A stretch of 64,000 bases of DNA from Rhodanobacter sp. FDAARGOS 1247 (GCF_016889805.1 NZ_CP069535.1:186001-250000), one strand, 5' to 3'. Positions 29,391 to 39,502 are shown, numbered from the stretch's first letter. Numbers and translations are program-made. Notes: generated from the sequence alone by a model not told the origin.

Positions 29391-29545
29391 GGACCTCGCG
29401 GGGAAGCGCGCTGCGGCCCGTTTTCGGCGGGCCGGCTGGGGCACACTGCGTTCGACGCGAAAAAAATCGGCGCGCCCGCTGCGCGCCTCCGGATCGCCAT
29501 GATTGGCGGCGATACTTCCACGCAAACCTACAGGGAGAAGGTTGC

Positions 29546-32500
29546 ATGTCACCTCGATCGAGCCGGCGCATCTCGCGCCACCTTGCGTGGCGAGTCCTCG
29601 CCTGCCTTGCGATCGGCCTGGCGCTGGGCGCCTGTCATCGCGGTGGCGACGACGGCAAACCCGCCCTGCAGGGCAAGCCTGCCGGCAGTGCGTCGACTGC
29701 GCCCGCGAAGGACGCCGGCACGACCGGCTTCGCGCTGGTCTCGGCCAGCTCCACACCGCGCGATTCGCGCACCGCGCTGATCCTGCGCTTCAACGCGGCA
29801 CTGGCCTCGGCCCAGGCGTTCGACAGCCTGATCGCGGTGACCGGCCCGAACGGCGAGGTGGTCAGCGGCAGCTGGAGCCTGGACGACGACGGCAAGACGC
29901 TGAGCTTCCCGTTCGTGCAGGCCAACACGCGCTACGTGGTGCAGCTGAAGGCCGGCGTGCTGGCCGCCGACGGCCGCACCCTGGGCCACGAGGTGAAGCA
30001 CGAGGTGTATTCCGGCAACCTGCCGGCGGCGGTCGGCTTCGCCTCGCATGGCAGCGTGCTGCCCGCGCGCGGCACCCGCGGCCTGCCGCTGGTGTCGATG
30101 AACGTGCACGACGCCGACGTGGAGTTTTTCCGCGTGCATGACGACGCCTTGTCCGACCTGTTCTGCGCCTATCCGCGCAACGGCCATCGCGAGAGCTACG
30201 AGCTCGACCACGAGGTCCGCTACTACAACCAGTGCGGCGAAGGCGACGATCGCCGCGCCAGCGTGCCGATCACCGACATCGCCGACTCGGTCTACGCCAA
30301 CCACTACACGCTGGGTGGCGAGGCGAACGAGCGCACGGTGACCTACCTGCCGGTGCAGAACATCAAGGAGCTGGCCACGCCGGGCGTGTACATGGCGGTG
30401 GTCAAGGCCGGCGGCACCTTCAAGGAAGGCTACGACACCGCCACCTTCTTCGTCAGCGACCTCGGCCTGCACCTGCGCGTGTACCGCGACAACGTGCTGC
30501 TGCACGTGGCCTCGTTGCGCGACGGCACGCCGGTCAATGCGGTGGATGTCGAAGTGCGCGACGTGAACGGGCGCAGCAAGCTCAAGGCCACCACCGACGC
30601 CGACGGCAACGCGCTGATCGCGTACAAGGTCAAGGCCTCCGACGTGCTGGTGGCGCGCCACGGCAAGGATGTCTCGGTGCTGCCGTTCAACCGGCCCGCG
30701 CTGGACGTGTCGAACTTCGACATCAGCGGTCGCAGGCAGGCGCCGTTCGAGGTCTATGCGTGGTCCGGGCGCGACCTGTACCGCCCCGGCGAGACGCTGC
30801 GCGCGTCGGCCTTGCTGCGCGACTACGACGGCAAGCCGATGAAGCCGCAGTCGCTGTTCGTGCGGGTGAAGCAGCCCGACGGCCGCACCCTGGTGGAGAA
30901 ACGGCTGGAGCCGCAGCAGCTGAACTACTTCGAGCTGAGCCAGGCGATTCCGGCCGATGCGCCGACCGGCCTGTGGCAGCTGGAGTTCCGCCTCGACCCT
31001 TCGGCCAAGGACACCGTGCAGGCGTTCCCGTTCCACGTCGAGGAGTTCCTGCCCGAGCGGCTCAAGGTCGAACTGTCCAGCCCGCAGCAGCAGCTGGCGC
31101 CGGACGAGCCGCTGAAGCTCAAGGTCGCCTCCAGCTATCTGTACGGCGCTCCCGCCGACGGCAACCGCTTCACCGCGAAACTGCTGGTGGCGCCGGAGGT
31201 GCATCCGCTGGAGAAGATGAAGGACACCTTCTTCGGCAACCCGCTGGTCGAGCTGCCCAAGAGCGCCGACGACGTGATCGACGCCAAGCTCGATGCGCAA
31301 GGCGTGCTCGAGCAGGACGTGGCCCTGCCCGACGACGTGCAGCCGGTCGCGCCGCTAGCGGTGACCCTGTCCGGCAGCGTGTACGAAAGCGGTGGCCGCG
31401 CGGTGACGCGGCTGCTCAAGCGCAGCTACTGGCCGGCCGACGCGCTGGTCGGCGTGCGCCCGCTGTTCGACCCAAAGCAGGGCGCCGAAAGCGAAGCGCC
31501 GGCCGGTTTCGAGATCGTGCGGGCCAACGCGAAGGGCGAGCTGATCGCCGGCAGCCACCTGAAGGTGCGCCTGCAGCGTGAGCTGCGCGACTTCTACTGG
31601 CTGTATGAGCAGAACGGTGGCTGGCAGTCCAGCGCGAACCAGCGCCTGCAGCTGGTCGACGAGAAGGATGTCGACGTGGCCGCCGGCCAGTCGGCCCACG
31701 TCGAATTCCCCGTGCAGTGGGGCAGCTACCGCGTCGAGGTGTACGACCCGGCCACCAAGCTCACCACGGTGTTCCCGTTCTTCGCCGGCTACAGCTGGGA
31801 TGATGAGAACCTGGGCAAGGAAGCGCGTCCGGACAAGGTCAAGCTGCAGCTGGACAAGGCCCGCTATCGCGCCGGCGACACCATGAAAGTGACGGTGACG
31901 CCGCCGCAGGACGGCCCCGGCGTGTTGCTGGTGGAGTCGGATCATCTGCTCTACACGAAGAACATCGAGGCCAAGGCCGGCGCGGTATTCGAGATCCCGG
32001 TGACGAAAGACTGGGAGCGCCACGACGTCTACGTCACCGCGCTGGTGTTCCGCGGCGGCGAGGCGGCCGAGCACACCACGCCGGCCCGCGCGATGGGCGT
32101 GGAATACGTGGCGATGGACCGCAACGACCGACGCATTCCGCTCAAGCTCGCCGCGCCCGCGCTGATGCGCCCGGGCAATCCGCTCGACGTCGGCGTGCAG
32201 GCCACCGGCCTGGCCGGGCAGAAGGCGTTTGTCACGCTGTCGGCGGTCGACCAGGGCGTGCTGAACATCACCGACTACCCGGTGCCCGATGCGTGGGCGT
32301 GGCTGTTCGGCAAGCGTGCGTTGAGCGTCGATGCCTACGATCTCTACAGCCGCATCATCGAGGCGATGGACGGCGAGCAGGCCAGGCTGCGCTACGGTGG
32401 CGACATGAGTGCGGGCGCGTTGCCGAAGGCGAACCGGCTCAATCCCAAGGTGCAGATCGTCGACCTGTTCAGCGGCCCGGTGGCGTTCGACGCCCAGGGC

Positions 32501-34552
32501 AAGGCCACCCTGCATGTGGACGTGCCCGACTTCAACGGCAGCCTGCGTCTCGCCGCGCTGGCGTACACCGACAGTCGCTACGGCAATGCCGACGGCAACG
32601 TCACCGTGCGCGCGCCGCTGGTGGTCGAGCCCAGCACGCCGCGGGTGATGGCGGCTGGCGACAAGGCGATGATCAGCCTCGACCTGAAAAACCTCTCGGG
32701 CAAGGACGGCACCGCCAAGGTCAGCGTCAAGAGCGGTGGCCCGATCACCGTGGACAAGGCCGTGCAGAACGTGGCGCTGAAGGACGGCGCCGCCACCACC
32801 TTGCACATGCCGGTGGCGGCGCAGGCCGGTGCGGCGGTGGCGACGGTGGACATCCACGCCGAACTCAACGACTACCGCGTGGATCGCCACTTCGAGTTCG
32901 CGGTGCGCCCGGCCTGGCCGGAAACCGTCACCACCACGCCGCTGGCGCTGGAAGCCGGCAAGTCCCAGCGCTTCGGCGCCGCCGCGATCGCCGGCCTGTT
33001 GCCGGCCACGGTGAACGCGCGGCTCACCCTGAGCACCTTGCCGCCGCTGCCGTATGCCGCCGCCTTGCGCGACGTCCTGCGCTACCCGTACGGCTGCATC
33101 GAGCAGACCACCAGCAAGGGATACGCCGCGCTGATTCTGGACGGCCAGACGGCCAAGGCGCTGGGCGCACCGGTGATGAGCGATGACGTGCGCAAGGCGG
33201 CGGTCGAGGGCGCGCTGTCGCGGATCGCCTCGTTCCAGGCCAGCAACGGCCACTTCAGCTTCTGGGGCGGCAGCAGTCCGATCGTCACCTTCACCACGCC
33301 GTACGTGGTCGACTTCATGCTGGACGCCCGCGACGCCGGTTTCGCCGTGCCGCAGGACGTGCTGCAGAAGTCACTGCAACGGCTCAACGACGACCTGCTG
33401 GCCGGTGGCCATCCGTACTACGACTACGAGCACCACGACCACATGCGGCTGGCCGACGAGGCGTACTCCGGCTTCGTGCTGGCGCGGGTCAATCGCGCGC
33501 CGCTGGGCACGCTGCGCGCGCTGTTCGACAACGAACGGCAGAAGCTGGTCGCGCCGCTGCCGCTGGTGCACTTGGGGCTGGCGCTGAAGCTGATGGGCGA
33601 CAACGAGCGCGCGCAGAAGGCGATCGACGAGGCCTTCGCGTGGAGCAAGGAACGCCCGTGGTACGTGGGCGACTACGGCTCGGACCTGCGCGACCTGGCC
33701 CTGATGGTGGCGCTCACCCACACCTACGGCATGAACAAGCCGGCCTACGACGCCAAGCTGGTCGACTGGGCCCGCAACGCCACCGCCAACGTGCGCCAGC
33801 GCCAGCAGCAGGACAAGGATTACCGCTGGTCGTGGTCGTACCTGAGCACGCAGGAACAGGCGGCGATCGCCCGCGTGGCGAGTGCGTTCGACGCGAAGAG
33901 CAACGCCCCGCTGGCCGCCACGATCACCGCCGGCGGCAAGACCGAGCAGGCGCCCGACCAGCGCGTGTGGAGCCGCCCGCTCAGCGTGGCCGAACTCGAC
34001 GCCGGCGTCAGCGTGCAGCCGACCAGCGACGCGGCGATCTTCGCCACGCTCGACGTGGCCGGCATCCCGCAGAAGGCGCCCGCGGCCGACGACAGCCAGA
34101 TCGACGTGCGTCGCAGCTACTTCACCACCGACGGCAAGCCGTGGACGGGCGATGAGCTGAGGGAGGGCGATACGCTGATCGTCGAACTCGACATCGAGGC
34201 GCGCATGGACATCCCCGATGCCTTGGTCACCGACCTGCTGCCCGGCGGGCTGGAAGTGGAGAACCTCAACCTGGGTGGCGCGCAGACCTGGTCCGGCGTG
34301 GTGATCGACGGCATCAACCTGGACGAACACGCTTCGGCCGCCGACATCCAGCACGAGGAATACCGCGACGACCGCTACGCCGCCGCGCTGAACCTGCGTC
34401 GCGGCGACAAGGCCCGCGTGTTCTACCTGGTGCGTGCGGTGACCCCCGGCAATTACACCGTGCCGCCGCCGCTGGTGGAAGACATGTACCGTCCCGCCGT
34501 GCGCGGCATCGGCAAGGTCGAGCCGGCGAAGATCACCGTGGTCGAACCATGA
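29546..34552 (+). CDS. Bacterial alpha-2-macroglobulin lipoprotein (YfhM-like, thioester type)
   Basis: 1668 residues, close to the usual length. The lipobox in GLALGACHRG makes it a periplasmic lipoprotein. Macroglobulin beta domains fill the first two thirds (for example YRPGETLRASALLRDYDGKP and FNGSLRLAALAYTDSRYG), and the thioester motif is CIEQ at 1184-1187 in YPYGCIEQTTSKGY, followed by the alpha-helical TED domain (GYAALILDGQ, GDYGSDLRDLALMVAL). Such proteins trap foreign proteases through the thioester. The gene precedes pbpC, the canonical pairing, which protects the cell wall repair machinery. Confidence 0.93.
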   Translation: MSPRSSRRISRHLAWRVLACLAIGLALGACHRGGDDGKPALQGKPAGSASTAPAKDAGTTGFALVSASSTPRDSRTALILRFNAALASAQAFDSLIAVTGPNGEVVSGSWSLDDDGKTLSFPFVQANTRYVVQLKAGVLAADGRTLGHEVKHEVYSGNLPAAVGFASHGSVLPARGTRGLPLVSMNVHDADVEFFRVHDDALSDLFCAYPRNGHRESYELDHEVRYYNQCGEGDDRRASVPITDIADSVYANHYTLGGEANERTVTYLPVQNIKELATPGVYMAVVKAGGTFKEGYDTATFFVSDLGLHLRVYRDNVLLHVASLRDGTPVNAVDVEVRDVNGRSKLKATTDADGNALIAYKVKASDVLVARHGKDVSVLPFNRPALDVSNFDISGRRQAPFEVYAWSGRDLYRPGETLRASALLRDYDGKPMKPQSLFVRVKQPDGRTLVEKRLEPQQLNYFELSQAIPADAPTGLWQLEFRLDPSAKDTVQAFPFHVEEFLPERLKVELSSPQQQLAPDEPLKLKVASSYLYGAPADGNRFTAKLLVAPEVHPLEKMKDTFFGNPLVELPKSADDVIDAKLDAQGVLEQDVALPDDVQPVAPLAVTLSGSVYESGGRAVTRLLKRSYWPADALVGVRPLFDPKQGAESEAPAGFEIVRANAKGELIAGSHLKVRLQRELRDFYWLYEQNGGWQSSANQRLQLVDEKDVDVAAGQSAHVEFPVQWGSYRVEVYDPATKLTTVFPFFAGYSWDDENLGKEARPDKVKLQLDKARYRAGDTMKVTVTPPQDGPGVLLVESDHLLYTKNIEAKAGAVFEIPVTKDWERHDVYVTALVFRGGEAAEHTTPARAMGVEYVAMDRNDRRIPLKLAAPALMRPGNPLDVGVQATGLAGQKAFVTLSAVDQGVLNITDYPVPDAWAWLFGKRALSVDAYDLYSRIIEAMDGEQARLRYGGDMSAGALPKANRLNPKVQIVDLFSGPVAFDAQGKATLHVDVPDFNGSLRLAALAYTDSRYGNADGNVTVRAPLVVEPSTPRVMAAGDKAMISLDLKNLSGKDGTAKVSVKSGGPITVDKAVQNVALKDGAATTLHMPVAAQAGAAVATVDIHAELNDYRVDRHFEFAVRPAWPETVTTTPLALEAGKSQRFGAAAIAGLLPATVNARLTLSTLPPLPYAAALRDVLRYPYGCIEQTTSKGYAALILDGQTAKALGAPVMSDDVRKAAVEGALSRIASFQASNGHFSFWGGSSPIVTFTTPYVVDFMLDARDAGFAVPQDVLQKSLQRLNDDLLAGGHPYYDYEHHDHMRLADEAYSGFVLARVNRAPLGTLRALFDNERQKLVAPLPLVHLGLALKLMGDNERAQKAIDEAFAWSKERPWYVGDYGSDLRDLALMVALTHTYGMNKPAYDAKLVDWARNATANVRQRQQQDKDYRWSWSYLSTQEQAAIARVASAFDAKSNAPLAATITAGGKTEQAPDQRVWSRPLSVAELDAGVSVQPTSDAAIFATLDVAGIPQKAPAADDSQIDVRRSYFTTDGKPWTGDELREGDTLIVELDIEARMDIPDALVTDLLPGGLEVENLNLGGAQTWSGVVIDGINLDEHASAADIQHEEYRDDRYAAALNLRRGDKARVFYLVRAVTPGNYTVPPPLVEDMYRPAVRGIGKVEPAKITVVEP

Positions 34553-34585
34553 TGGCGAGTGCGTGTGGCGAACGTTTCACAAATG

Positions 34586-34673
34586 CGTCATCCCCGCGAA
34601 AGCGGGGATCCAGTGCCTCCCTGCCATCGGGCAAGGTAGACGGCACTGGATTCCCGCTTTCGCGGGAATGACG
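34586..34673. repeat. REP-like inverted repeat, CGTCAT(T/C)CCCGCGAAAGCGGG family
   Basis: Arms of 32 bp: CGTCATCCCCGCGAAAGCGG through GGATCCAGTGCC (34586-34617) and its near-perfect inverse GGCACTGGATTCCCGCTTTC through GCGGGAATGACG (34642-34673). Each arm also contains an internal small dyad. It fills the space between the macroglobulin and pbpC genes and could act as a transcript-stabilising or attenuating hairpin. A second member is at 61642. Confidence 0.8.
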
Positions 34674-34698
34674 GTGTGAGGGTGCATGGTCATCACCC

Positions 34699-37110
34699 AT
34701 GCCGCATGAATCCGCCACCACTCCGGTTGCCGGCGGGCCGGTTCCGGCAGCATCACACCGCCATCGCTGGCTGCGAATGGCCCTCGTCGGCATGGTTCTT
34801 CTGCTGCTCGTCGCCTTCGCCCTCGACCGCCTGTTCCCGCTCCACCTCCCCGCCCCCGACACCGGCAGCACCGTGGTGCTGGCGCGCGATGGCACGCCGC
34901 TGCGCGCGTTCGCCGACAGCGACGGCGTGTGGCGTTATCCGACCACGGCGAAGCAGGTGTCGCCGCTCTATCTGCAGGCGCTGCTGACCTATGAGGACCG
35001 CTGGTTCTACCGCCACCCCGGAGTGAATCCGTATGCGCTGCTGCGCGGCTTTGCCGGTGGCCTCCTCCATGGGCACATCGTCTCGGGCGGCTCCACCCTG
35101 ACCATGCAGGTGGCGCGGATCATCGAACCGATCCCGCACACGTTCCGCGGCAAGCTGGTGCAGATCTTCCGGGCGCTGCAACTGGAAGCGCATCTGTCGA
35201 AGGCGCAGATCCTCGACCTGTATCTCAACCACGCGCCGTTCGGCGGGCCGATCGAAGGCGTCGAGGCGGCGTCGTGGGCGTACCTGGGCAAGCCGGCCAC
35301 GCGCTTGTCGCATGCGGAGGCCGCGCTGCTGGCGGTGCTGCCACAATCGCCCAGCCGGCTGCGCCCGGATCGTCGCGCGCAGGCGGCGCGGGCCGCCCGC
35401 GACAAGGTGCTGCGCCGCATGCGCGATCTTGGCGTGTGGAGTCCGGCCGAGGTGCGTGACGCGGCGATCGAGCCGGTGGTGGCGCGTTCGCTGCGCGCGC
35501 CGTTGTCGGCCGCGCTGCTGGCCGAGCGGCTGCAGCGCCAGCAGCCGACCTTGCGGCGGATCACCAGCACCATCGATGCGAACCTGCAGCGCGCCGCCGA
35601 GGAGCGCGTCGGCGCCTACCTGTCGCGATTGCCGCCGCACACTTCGGCCGCGTTGCTGGTGGTCGACAACGCCACGCTGGAGGCGCGCATCTACGTCGGC
35701 ACCAGCGACTTCGCCAACCCGCAGCGGCACGGCTACATCGACATGGTGGCCGCGCCGCGCTCGCCCGGTTCGACGCTGAAGCCGTTCCTGTACGGCCTGG
35801 CGCTGGACGACGGCCTGATCACTTCCGAAAGCCTGCTGGTCGACGCGCCGCAGGATTTCGGCGGTTACAAGCCGGGCAATTTCGACGAGGCATTCTCCGG
35901 CCCGGTCAGCGCGGCCGAGGCCTTGCAGCGCTCGCTCAACGTGCCGGCGGTGGACGTGCTGGACCGGGTCGGGCCGAGCCGTTTCGTGGCGCGACTGGCC
36001 GCGGGCGGCGTCGACCTCGGACTGCCGGCGGGCGCGCAGCCGAACCTGTCGATCATCCTCGGCGGCGCGTCCACCCGGCTGGAAAACCTGGTGGGCGCCT
36101 ATACCGCGTTCGCCAACGGCGGTATCGCCGGCACGCCGCGTTACACCGCCGACCAGCCCGCCCGCCAACGACGGCTGCTGTCGCCCGGCGCGGCGTGGAT
36201 CATCCGCGACATCCTTGCGCACAACCCCGCCGACGTCGAAGGCGCGCCGCTGGCCGGCGCGATCAACCGCCACGCCAGCGTGGCGTGGAAGACCGGCACC
36301 AGCTACGGCTACCGCGACGCGTGGTCGATCGGCGTCACCGACCGCTGGACCATCGGCGTATGGATCGGCCGTCCGGACGGCACGCCCTCGCCCGGCCAGT
36401 ACGGCGCGGTGACCGCGCTGCCGCTGCTGTTCCAGATCGCCGACATGCTGCCGTCGCGGGGCGGTCATGTCGCGGCGCAACCGGCCAGCGTCAGCCAGCG
36501 CGAGATCTGCTGGCCACTGGGTGGCGCGCTGGAGTCCACCGCTCCGGCACTGTGCCGTCAGCACCGCACCGCCTGGCTGCTGGATGATGCGCTGCCGCCC
36601 ACCTTCGCCGAACGCGGCCTCGGCGCGTGGTCGGCGGGCCTGATCACGCTGCGTGTCGACGGCCGCGGACATCGGCTCAGCGGCGCCTGCCATGCGCCGC
36701 ACGAGCAGACCGTCCAGCTGGCCCGCTGGCCGGCGCTGGCCACGCCGTGGCTCAGTCGCGACGACCGGGAGAGTTCGGCATTGCCGCCACTGGCGTCGGG
36801 CTGCGCCGCCGACTCACTGGACAGCGCCAACCCGATCCGCATCAGCGGACTCGGCGATGGCGTCACCCTGCGCCAGGCGCCGAACAGCGACCAGCCGCTG
36901 CGCATCAACCTCCGTGCGCTGGGCGCGCAAGGCCCGGTGCAATGGCTGCTCAACGGACGACTGCAAGGCCGCAGCGAAGCCGCTACCACGATATCGATCG
37001 ACCTGCCGCAAAGCGGCGAGCAACGCGTCACGGCGCTCGCTGGCGACGGGGCCTTCGCCACGATCCATTTCCAGGTGCTCGGAGCAGTCGACGGATCGAC
37101 CCGCCGCTGA
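34699..37110 (+). CDS. pbpC: Penicillin-binding protein 1C
   Basis: 803 residues. One N-terminal membrane anchor (MALVGMVLLLLVAFALDRLF) is followed by the glycosyltransferase GT51 domain with Glu99 in TYEDRWFYRHPGV and GGSTLTMQVARI, then the transpeptidase with Ser358-Lys361 in SPGSTLKPF, SLN in QRSLNVPAVD and KTGTS. A C-terminal BiPBP_C-type beta domain (LRINLRALGAQGPVQWLLNGR) ends the protein, as in PBP1C. It is an inner-membrane enzyme facing the periplasm that works with the upstream alpha-2-macroglobulin, a conserved pair. The repeat between them does not break the operon arrangement. Confidence 0.94.
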   Translation: MPHESATTPVAGGPVPAASHRHRWLRMALVGMVLLLLVAFALDRLFPLHLPAPDTGSTVVLARDGTPLRAFADSDGVWRYPTTAKQVSPLYLQALLTYEDRWFYRHPGVNPYALLRGFAGGLLHGHIVSGGSTLTMQVARIIEPIPHTFRGKLVQIFRALQLEAHLSKAQILDLYLNHAPFGGPIEGVEAASWAYLGKPATRLSHAEAALLAVLPQSPSRLRPDRRAQAARAARDKVLRRMRDLGVWSPAEVRDAAIEPVVARSLRAPLSAALLAERLQRQQPTLRRITSTIDANLQRAAEERVGAYLSRLPPHTSAALLVVDNATLEARIYVGTSDFANPQRHGYIDMVAAPRSPGSTLKPFLYGLALDDGLITSESLLVDAPQDFGGYKPGNFDEAFSGPVSAAEALQRSLNVPAVDVLDRVGPSRFVARLAAGGVDLGLPAGAQPNLSIILGGASTRLENLVGAYTAFANGGIAGTPRYTADQPARQRRLLSPGAAWIIRDILAHNPADVEGAPLAGAINRHASVAWKTGTSYGYRDAWSIGVTDRWTIGVWIGRPDGTPSPGQYGAVTALPLLFQIADMLPSRGGHVAAQPASVSQREICWPLGGALESTAPALCRQHRTAWLLDDALPPTFAERGLGAWSAGLITLRVDGRGHRLSGACHAPHEQTVQLARWPALATPWLSRDDRESSALPPLASGCAADSLDSANPIRISGLGDGVTLRQAPNSDQPLRINLRALGAQGPVQWLLNGRLQGRSEAATTISIDLPQSGEQRVTALAGDGAFATIHFQVLGAVDGSTRR

Positions 37111-37139
37111 GTCGTGAATCTCCCAACCTCTCAAGCCGG

Positions 37140-38006
37140 TCATTCCGGCGCGGCCACACCGGCGTGCGGCAGTTCCTTGCGTTGGCAGGCAATCGTCTTC
37201 ACCAGGATCTCGCAATCTTCCATGAACAGATCCCACCAGTCTTCCCATGGCTCGGAGTTCATGCGCGCGATATGAAAATCCACCGTCAACAGCACGTCGG
37301 GCAACAGGGTTGTGGTGTAGATGAGAGTGTTCGGCAAGGCGGGTCGGGGAGCCCAAACGTAACGTAACCAATGCATGCCACTGCTAATCAAGGGTACGTA
37401 ATTCAATGGTGGTGACAGAAGGCCATAAGCAATGTCCTCGTCGATCCGGTACTGCGGCAACGGATCGCCGCCAAGCGTCTTGCCGTTGTACGCGTCCTCC
37501 CGCACCTTCCAATTGGGACCGCCCTCGGATTCCAGGTAGGCGACGTAGTCATGGCGCAGGTAATCCTCGAGCATCGCCATGTCGTCGGGCTTGAGCTGGA
37601 TGTCGTGCTTGACCCGTTCGAGTTGCCAATGAGCCGTAATGACGGCATAGGGAGGGTGCGGGACAGGAAAGATCCTCGAGCTGTGCCAGCGCGGCAAGTG
37701 ATAGATCCAGTTGCTGATCCCCAGCCAGATCGCTTGATGGTTGGCCCGTGCGTTGGGGGCTTCGGTCAGGGTAAAGGCGTCCGCACCCAGATTCACTTGA
37801 TCGGGGTCGGGCGTGCCCATGCCCTCACCGAACGTGGCCGCGGGTTCGAGGAAGCTCAGGATGAAGGGCCCGCAATCGATCCGCCGGGGTACGACGGGTG
37901 CAGCCGGCACACCGCCGCGTGGAGCGTTGAACGCCGAGCTAACCCGCTTGTACCAGGGTTGTGGACGGCGCTTGAAGGGCGTGGTCGATGGTGGGGACTC
38001 GTTCAT
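37140..38006 (-). CDS. Unrecognised protein, partner of the lipase-elbow protein
   Basis: 288 residues; start ATG 38006, three bases after the stop of the upstream gene, so the two are translated from one message. No signal peptide or membrane segment. Features include an N-terminal basic region (FKRRPQPWYKRVSSAF), tryptophan-rich motifs (WLGISNWIYHLPRWH) and an acidic C-terminal helix EPWEDWWDLFMEDCEILVKTIACQ. Codon use is less GC-biased than in the neighbouring pbpC. By position it could be the immunity or accessory protein of the upstream gene. No family recognised. Confidence 0.6.
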   Translation of the reverse strand: MNESPPSTTPFKRRPQPWYKRVSSAFNAPRGGVPAAPVVPRRIDCGPFILSFLEPAATFGEGMGTPDPDQVNLGADAFTLTEAPNARANHQAIWLGISNWIYHLPRWHSSRIFPVPHPPYAVITAHWQLERVKHDIQLKPDDMAMLEDYLRHDYVAYLESEGGPNWKVREDAYNGKTLGGDPLPQYRIDEDIAYGLLSPPLNYVPLISSGMHWLRYVWAPRPALPNTLIYTTTLLPDVLLTVDFHIARMNSEPWEDWWDLFMEDCEILVKTIACQRKELPHAGVAAPE

Positions 38007-38009
38007 GAT

Positions 38010-39248
38010 TCAGGCCATCTCGGAAGGGTGAAACTGCTGCGCATAGCGTGCCAATTCATGGTGCCCGGTGAACCTCAGTTGCTCCACATAGGTTTCCAAG
38101 CCCAGATACGGCAAGGTGTGCGGACTGGCCAGCGGACCACCCTCCTTCACCAGACCGCGGAATTTCAAGGACCGTTCCAGCCCGCCGAGGCTCCAGTCGT
38201 TGGGGCCGAAGATATTGGGCACCAGGTCGAACGGATTGTTGCGCACGCGCTCGATCGTGATGCCTGCACGGGTGCAGACGAGCTCGGCCTGCCTGACGTT
38301 GCAACCGGTGCCGTGCAGGCAAACGCTGTGGTGATCGAGACGGATCCCGTCGTGCTTCAGCGCAAACTCGACGGCGGTGATGAAGATGATGGCGCCCTGG
38401 CTGTGCGCCACCCAGCGCGTGCGGTGTCCGCGCCGTTGTGCCTCCACCAGGACAGCCGCCAGGTGCCGGCTGTTGTGACTGCACTCCATCAGGTTCTGTT
38501 TGTCGAAGCCGCATTCGAAGAAGTCCCGACCTTTTCCCTCGGTGGGGTTGAAGAACAAGGTGTAATTGTCGATGGGCACAGAGTTCTCCCCGTAGGCGGT
38601 TTCGAGGTGCGTACCCATCAGCCAGGCCGCCTTGGCCAGGTTGTTCTGCATGCCGTTGACGGCGGCGTGGAGGGTGTCGATGCGGTGCGTAGGCAAGGGA
38701 CTGTCAGTTCCCCAACTGCCAGTCAGCGCTTTGATGACATCCCCTGGTTCCTTACCCAGTTGTTTGAACTCGGGCGTAAAGCGCGCCGTCCCCACCTTGC
38801 TCACTTGGTACAACGCATTGCGCTGCATGGAATCCGGCAAGTCCGGCTGCAGCGGTTCCTTGTCCAGATAAATATCGACGATCACCACCGGTTTGCCAGG
38901 CACGATCGCATAGCGGATCTTGTAGTGGTAGCCCTTGAACGGGTAGCGACTGGGAAGCAGACGCTGGAACCAGTCCCTGCGTCCGGTATCGGCGTCCAGT
39001 CGGTTCGGGTGCAGGGCGATATCCAGCAGCTCTTCCGTCACCTTGCGTCGGTCGAAGTCATTGAGCGCACGCAGCATGCGAAGAGCCTCATCGCCGAGTA
39101 CGAGCTTCTTGTCCAGCGTGCGGAACGTGGGGCTTCGGGGTTCGAACAGGGCGGCGATCTGTGGCGCCCCGGCCGCGGCTTCTTGCCACGTATGGCGCCG
39201 TGCGGCGCGCTGCTGCAACTGTTCGCGACTCAACGACTGTCGGCTCAT
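38010..39248 (-). CDS. Putative alpha/beta-hydrolase-type effector with AHSQG elbow
   Basis: 412 residues from ATG 39248, eight bases after AAGGAG; a GTG at 39254 sits too close to that site. Ser283 lies in WVAHSQGAIIFI, a hydrolase nucleophile elbow of the kind found in type VI lipase effectors and related lipases. Residues 56-131 (LNDFDRRKVTEELLDIALHP to YKIRYAIVPGKPVVIVDIYL) have a strand-helix pattern resembling RelE/ParE folds. There is no signal peptide and no T6SS gene nearby. A likely effector or toxin with its partner 3 bp downstream, but the family is not certain; a housekeeping esterase is the alternative. Confidence 0.5.
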   Translation of the reverse strand: MSRQSLSREQLQQRAARRHTWQEAAAGAPQIAALFEPRSPTFRTLDKKLVLGDEALRMLRALNDFDRRKVTEELLDIALHPNRLDADTGRRDWFQRLLPSRYPFKGYHYKIRYAIVPGKPVVIVDIYLDKEPLQPDLPDSMQRNALYQVSKVGTARFTPEFKQLGKEPGDVIKALTGSWGTDSPLPTHRIDTLHAAVNGMQNNLAKAAWLMGTHLETAYGENSVPIDNYTLFFNPTEGKGRDFFECGFDKQNLMECSHNSRHLAAVLVEAQRRGHRTRWVAHSQGAIIFITAVEFALKHDGIRLDHHSVCLHGTGCNVRQAELVCTRAGITIERVRNNPFDLVPNIFGPNDWSLGGLERSLKFRGLVKEGGPLASPHTLPYLGLETYVEQLRFTGHHELARYAQQFHPSEMA

Positions 39249-39447
39249 CGGCACGTCTCCTTGTGCGCGCGGTCATCGGGAGTGGCCACGCAATCCTGGT
39301 GGCCATGGTATCTCCAAGGTATCTCCGCACCGCTGCGGCGATTCCGCCCTGTCGCTTGTAGGGCAGTTCCGATCGACTGGAGGGCAGTCGATCCGCGACC
39401 CAGCTTCGGGACAGCTGCGCCGCGGGAATGAGTCGGCCGATGCAGAC

Positions 39448-39476
39448 GTGGCGTGGTCGCCAGCCGACCACGCCAC
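39448..39476 (-). terminator. 12-bp stem-loop after the outer-membrane barrel gene
   Basis: GTGGCGTGGTCG (39448-39459) and CGACCACGCCAC (39465-39476) form a perfect stem with a 5-base loop, 27 bp beyond the stop of the minus-strand barrel gene. No T run follows, so it is a candidate intrinsic or hairpin-assisted terminator. The rest of the gap to 39248 has only a short direct repeat GGTATCTCC. Confidence 0.5.
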
Positions 39477-39502
39477 GCCGAATCACCTCGCAGCGAAAGC
39501 GC

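Noticed and set aside
34586..34673. Rho-independent terminator between macroglobulin and pbpC genes
   Set aside because: Arms are long with no T run and belong to a repeat family also found elsewhere, so it was called a repeat.
38010..39248. Type VI secretion locus
   Set aside because: No VgrG, Hcp, PAAR or sheath gene is in the window; only a lipase-like elbow is seen.
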